Shown: positions 40,915 through 43,952 of the stretch, piece after piece
How the letters are laid out: each line of letters opens with the position of its first letter
How positions within the stretch are numbered: the stretch's first letter is position 1
NCBI GenBank assembly: GCA_029242295.1
Contig: JAQWUF010000076.1
Location: 1 to 43,952, forward strand
Length of the DNA stretch: 43,952 bases
From: UBA2040 sp002332715
GTDB taxonomy: Bacteria > Bacteroidota > Bacteroidia > Flavobacteriales_D > Crocinitomicaceae
Reading direction: 5' to 3'
Translations under genes and position numbers: made by a program
The notes under the pieces: model-generated
The model's database searches: none
Seen by the model: the letters and a program-made list of their open reading frames with translations, nothing else
What the model was told of the DNA's origin: nothing

Positions 40915-43793
40915 TAGAAGGAATACGTTAGGCTACCACTTAAATTACTCCCTAATCTATACGTGTTCACCTCTTGCCATTCTCCCGCATTTACTCGATC
41001 CTCTTGCATAATGCGGAAGATGTTGTTCGTAAGGTTATTTCCCTTTACACCGAAGGCCCAATGATTGTTTAGTTTAACATTTGCCACTAGGTTTAAGGTG
41101 TTGTTTTGAAATTGGTACTGATCACCTACTCCTTGCGTTCCAACCGCATAAAGCGATTTTCCAGAATAAGAATATGTAATAGCGAACATCATTTTCATTG
41201 GATCTTTAATTAGTACTTCGGTAGAACGTCTAATCAATTTTTCATATTTCGCACTAACGTTAAACATAAAAGGAGAAGCTCCTTGGAGTGGTCTTTTTGG
41301 ATTGGTTGTAAATCCAGTCTGATCGTCGATTGTGATTTGAGAATAGATATAGGCAATGTTTCCTGCTAAAGAGAAATTTTTCAATTTGGTATTTTCACGT
41401 TTACTTTCTTTCACAAGAAATGCAAGATTCTTCGCATATTCAAGTTCAATACCAGTAACCAGTCCACCATCTGTATTATCAAATGAAATGATTTGACCGC
41501 CAGACGAAGGACGCATAATTTGCTCAATCGGTGTTTCTAGAATTTTTCCGAATCCACCGATCGATATCATATCGCCACTATTTTTTGTATATACTTCGTA
41601 TCTCAAATCTAAATTGTTATTGATTCCATTCATCAAATTTGGGTTACCGATCTGGGCCATTCCAGCAATTTGTGCTAAGTATTCGAAAGGAGCAACTTCA
41701 AAGAATTTAGGTCGAGTAATAGTTCGACTAGCCCCAAATCGAATCAATTGATTTTCATTGATATTGAATTTAGCTGCTAAGCTGGGCATAAAATCTAATC
41801 CGGAAATAATATTTCTATCTATTTTATCTGCTTGTACTTGATTTCTGCTTTCAACAGATTGAAATCCACTTTCGAGACGAACATTTGGTATTACTTCCCA
41901 TTTATGATTTATCATCCAGCGCAGGCCAATATTTCCGCCTTTAATATCTTGATAAGCAGAATATCCGTTCCCCGGATTTGCCGACTCTTCAATTCTAAAT
42001 AAACCTGCTTTTAAGTTTTCATCGCTTAAATACGTATCTGGTGAATTGATGTCGAAATTATCTCCAATTTGGTCAGCCAATGGTTTAGCCAAATAATTGA
42101 ACTGTCTGAATTTAAAAGAGCGGTCTTTGACTTTTACATCTCCACCAACAATCAATTTTAGGCTAGAAAGCATGGTGTCGGACTTTTTGTTTTCATAGAA
42201 AGTATAGTCCAAATCAGCGTGCAGAGCGATTTCAGATTCATTCAAATCCGAAAAGAAGCGGTGAGTGTGATTTGCATCTAAAGCCAATAAACGATAATGA
42301 GAAACATCATCTCTATCTGAATATTGTGCAGAAACCTGTCTTCTGTCAGGTTCAACAGAACTTGTAATGGAATAAGACGCTCCATAATTCAGGTTCAATT
42401 TACCTTTCAAAATTTCCTTGGTAGATACCAAAATTTGAAAATTATGCAATTGGTTTTGTTTGAAGATGCAGCGCCTAGAATAAACCTCTTTTTCTTCGCC
42501 GAAATCTCTGTGATATCCCCAAGTTTGAAAAGTCTGATCATCGGAATTATTGATAAGCAAGTAATTAGCTGTCAATGCAGTTTTTTTATTGAGATCATAC
42601 AACAATGTAAAGAGACCCGATGAAGCGGTGGAGAATGTTTCCTTTTTCGTTTCAAAGTCGTATTGCAATTGATTTTGAGCATTTATAAATCGTGAGTTTC
42701 CATTTTGAATTTGGAATCCAGTGCTGTGCGAAGCCATTGCAACAAATCCAATTCCTGAATTTTCTTTTACAAACTTTTTATAGTTTCCTCCTTCTATTTT
42801 AAAACTTTGTGCAGGCTGAGCCGTCGTTCTTCTTGGGTTGAAATTATTAGTGAAACCGGTTCCATTATTCAATTCGTCAGAACTATAAAGCCCGCCCTTA
42901 TAAATTGGAGTGGCTTTGCGTAAACTAGCTGTTTTGACTTGGTCAGAAAGTGCTCTAGTACCATCATCAAATCCAAAGTAATCTAATTTTCCGCCATTAT
43001 AAGTATCAAATGATTTAAAAGTAGTGCTTGTATTTATACCACCACCTATCGAAACATTCAAGGTAGGATTACGAAAAACTCGTTTTGTTCGGATATTAAT
43101 TACTCCTCCTGCAAAATCGCCGTAATAATTAGGCGCCATCATTTTCCCAACTTCCAAAACATCAATAATTGATGTTGGAAAAATATCCATAGGAATCACC
43201 CTCAATTCAGGATTTGGCGAAGGCACCGGCAATCCGTTCAGATAAGCCGCATTATATCTATCTCCCATTCCGCGCACATAAAGGACACTATTTGATGAAC
43301 TTATACCAGACATCTTCGTAAGTGCTTCCTTTGTATCACTGCTTCCTTGCGCTGTAATTTGTTCGCTCGTTTGTTTAGAATCCATGCCAGAGCTTTCTTT
43401 TATCTCCTCGTTCAAATCGATAGAGGCAGTTTTATTTCTAATTGCGACTACTTGTACGAAATCAAATTCAACCAATGGCGCCTGCATTTCCACTATCAAT
43501 GGTTCGTTGAAGCCTTGAGATAATTCAATCTCAAATATTAAATTCTTTAAACCACTTTGTCTAAATGAAACCAAATTTTTTCCTGGTTTCGTTTGCACCT
43601 TAAATGTGCCGTCAAAATCTGTAACTGCACCTTTGGCTACTGTACTATCCGCGTTCAATATTAACACTTTAGCAAACTCGACAGGAACTTTTTCTCCATT
43701 TTCAGTCACAACCACTTTACCTGAAAAAATGGCTTTTTGTCCCCATGCAAAAGAACCTGAAAGTGACAAAGTAAAAAGAAATATATTTTTCAT
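40914..43793 (-). CDS. TonB-dependent receptor with carboxypeptidase-regulatory-like domain
   Basis: A 959-residue outer-membrane transporter. Signal peptide 1-18; residues about 20-110 form the CarboxypepD_reg-like domain (GKVVVTENGEKVPVEFAKV, GAVTDFDGTFKV). The plug domain (about 125-245) contains EALTKMSGISSSNSVLYVRG, GDRYNAAYLNGLPVPSPNPE and NYYGDFAGGVINIRTKR. The rest is the 22-strand barrel (GASRTITRPKFFEVAPFEY; GNPNLMNGINNNLDLRYEV), ending in SGSLTYSF with a terminal aromatic. The beta-helix lipoprotein gene 4 kb away is the type usually paired with it. The ligand is unknown; the locus suggests phosphate or an organophosphate (inference). Confidence 0.93.
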   Translation of the reverse strand: MKNIFLFTLSLSGSFAWGQKAIFSGKVVVTENGEKVPVEFAKVLILNADSTVAKGAVTDFDGTFKVQTKPGKNLVSFRQSGLKNLIFEIELSQGFNEPLIVEMQAPLVEFDFVQVVAIRNKTASIDLNEEIKESSGMDSKQTSEQITAQGSSDTKEALTKMSGISSSNSVLYVRGMGDRYNAAYLNGLPVPSPNPELRVIPMDIFPTSIIDVLEVGKMMAPNYYGDFAGGVINIRTKRVFRNPTLNVSIGGGINTSTTFKSFDTYNGGKLDYFGFDDGTRALSDQVKTASLRKATPIYKGGLYSSDELNNGTGFTNNFNPRRTTAQPAQSFKIEGGNYKKFVKENSGIGFVAMASHSTGFQIQNGNSRFINAQNQLQYDFETKKETFSTASSGLFTLLYDLNKKTALTANYLLINNSDDQTFQTWGYHRDFGEEKEVYSRRCIFKQNQLHNFQILVSTKEILKGKLNLNYGASYSITSSVEPDRRQVSAQYSDRDDVSHYRLLALDANHTHRFFSDLNESEIALHADLDYTFYENKKSDTMLSSLKLIVGGDVKVKDRSFKFRQFNYLAKPLADQIGDNFDINSPDTYLSDENLKAGLFRIEESANPGNGYSAYQDIKGGNIGLRWMINHKWEVIPNVRLESGFQSVESRNQVQADKIDRNIISGLDFMPSLAAKFNINENQLIRFGASRTITRPKFFEVAPFEYLAQIAGMAQIGNPNLMNGINNNLDLRYEVYTKNSGDMISIGGFGKILETPIEQIMRPSSGGQIISFDNTDGGLVTGIELEYAKNLAFLVKESKRENTKLKNFSLAGNIAYIYSQITIDDQTGFTTNPKRPLQGASPFMFNVSAKYEKLIRRSTEVLIKDPMKMMFAITYSYSGKSLYAVGTQGVGDQYQFQNNTLNLVANVKLNNHWAFGVKGNNLTNNIFRIMQEDRVNAGEWQEVNTYRLGSNLSGSLTYSF

Positions 43794-43818
43794 AATTAAT
43801 GTATCAAATAATCCTTGA

Positions 43819-43826
43819 CAAAGGTA
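43819..43826 (-). promoter_or_regulatory. -7 promoter box (TACCTTTG) of the TonB receptor
   Basis: An exact TAnnTTTG match on the minus strand, 25 nt before ATG 43793. Confidence 0.5.
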
Positions 43827-43876
43827 CCTTGACCCGCGACTACTCCAATCATTACTGCTCTTATGCTTTTATTAAG

Positions 43877-43917
43877 CTTTCTTAATCTTGGGCTAATATT
43901 TGTTCTTACTTTCTTAA
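43877..43917. repeat. Direct repeat CTTTCTTAA, 32 nt apart
   Basis: Identical 9-mers at 43877-43885 and 43909-43917, about three helical turns apart, upstream of the TonB-receptor promoter; a TTAACAT unit overlaps the second (43914-43920). It may be a regulator site; no further support. Confidence 0.3.
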
Positions 43918-43952
43918 CATAGAGATAAGTTTAGGATAACTTTTGCCCCGTC

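Noticed and set aside
1..43952. tRNA, rRNA, insertion sequences, prophage or plasmid origin genes
   Set aside because: Both strands were scanned for cloverleaf-like blocks, transposase or integrase motifs and phage proteins; none was recognised.

Overview
The window is an A+T-rich stretch of a Bacteroidota chromosome, most likely Flavobacteriales (Crocinitomicaceae/Fluviicola-like; the family is inference). Supporting signs are promoter boxes of the TAnnTTTG type, a gliding-motility ABC ATPase (GldA), a type IX secretion sorting domain, a SUMF-type lipoprotein, a DAHP synthase fused to chorismate mutase, DUF4920 and DUF6428 proteins, and a TonB-dependent receptor with a carboxypeptidase-regulatory N-terminal domain. 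No rRNA, tRNA, CRISPR array, insertion sequence or prophage was seen. The left end cuts a GH3/NagZ gene.

Layout. 0-4 kb: cell-wall recycling glycosidase, DUF2461 protein and a secreted DPP-IV peptidase. 3.9-5.6 kb: an arsenic operon (arsR, DUF6428, arsC) with an operator-like dyad in front and a truncated aquaporin gene at the end. 5.6-7.1 kb: a DtxR/MntR-type regulator divergent from an outer-membrane protein whose promoter carries a DtxR-like inverted repeat. 7.1-16.3 kb: DbpA-like helicase, a GH113 mannanase pseudogene, acyl-CoA dehydrogenase, DUF4920 lipoprotein, RNase HII, a 717-residue membrane-anchored protein of unknown function, and a lipoprotein pseudogene. 16.3-23.8 kb: lnt, a sigma/anti-sigma-like pair, purB, an EI24 membrane protein, a remnant T9SS cargo tail, truA, tyrS. 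23.9-28.5 kb: gldA, then rsgA-dtd-MazG-degenerate DEAD-box protein, Nudix and NTP-pyrophosphohydrolase; almost every gap here carries a hairpin or word-like repeat. 28.6-34.2 kb: two more pseudogenes, a SUMF-like protein, the DAHPS-CM/aroA pair, and tsaB with an OmpR-type regulator. 34.2-43.9 kb: a predicted small RNA or attenuator, a PhoB-like regulator, a beta-helix lipoprotein, a Na/Pi cotransporter with fused Fn3 and PhoU domains, an OprP/OprO-type porin and a TonB-dependent receptor. Together these look like a phosphate-acquisition locus spanning outer membrane, inner membrane and regulator.

Three themes stand out. (1) Gene decay: at least five genes are broken. Three of them (GH113 enzyme, a Bacteroidota lipoprotein, a small membrane protein) are interrupted by three in-frame stop codons each, and every one of these nine stops is a single C-to-T or G-to-A step from a Gln, Trp or Arg codon. 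(2) Promoter-to-start spacing: several genes have a TAnnTTTG box ending only 3-6 nt before the start codon, which predicts leaderless or near-leaderless mRNAs. (3) Intergenic architecture: a series of different hairpin repeats sits in consecutive gaps of the 20-28 kb region, and one roughly 38-nt core occurs twice, each time 18-19 nt of A-rich leader before an ATG. A compact sRNA-like unit (TTTG-N19-TATATTTG promoter, about 65-nt transcript, perfect 14-bp terminator hairpin) lies between the two response-regulator genes.
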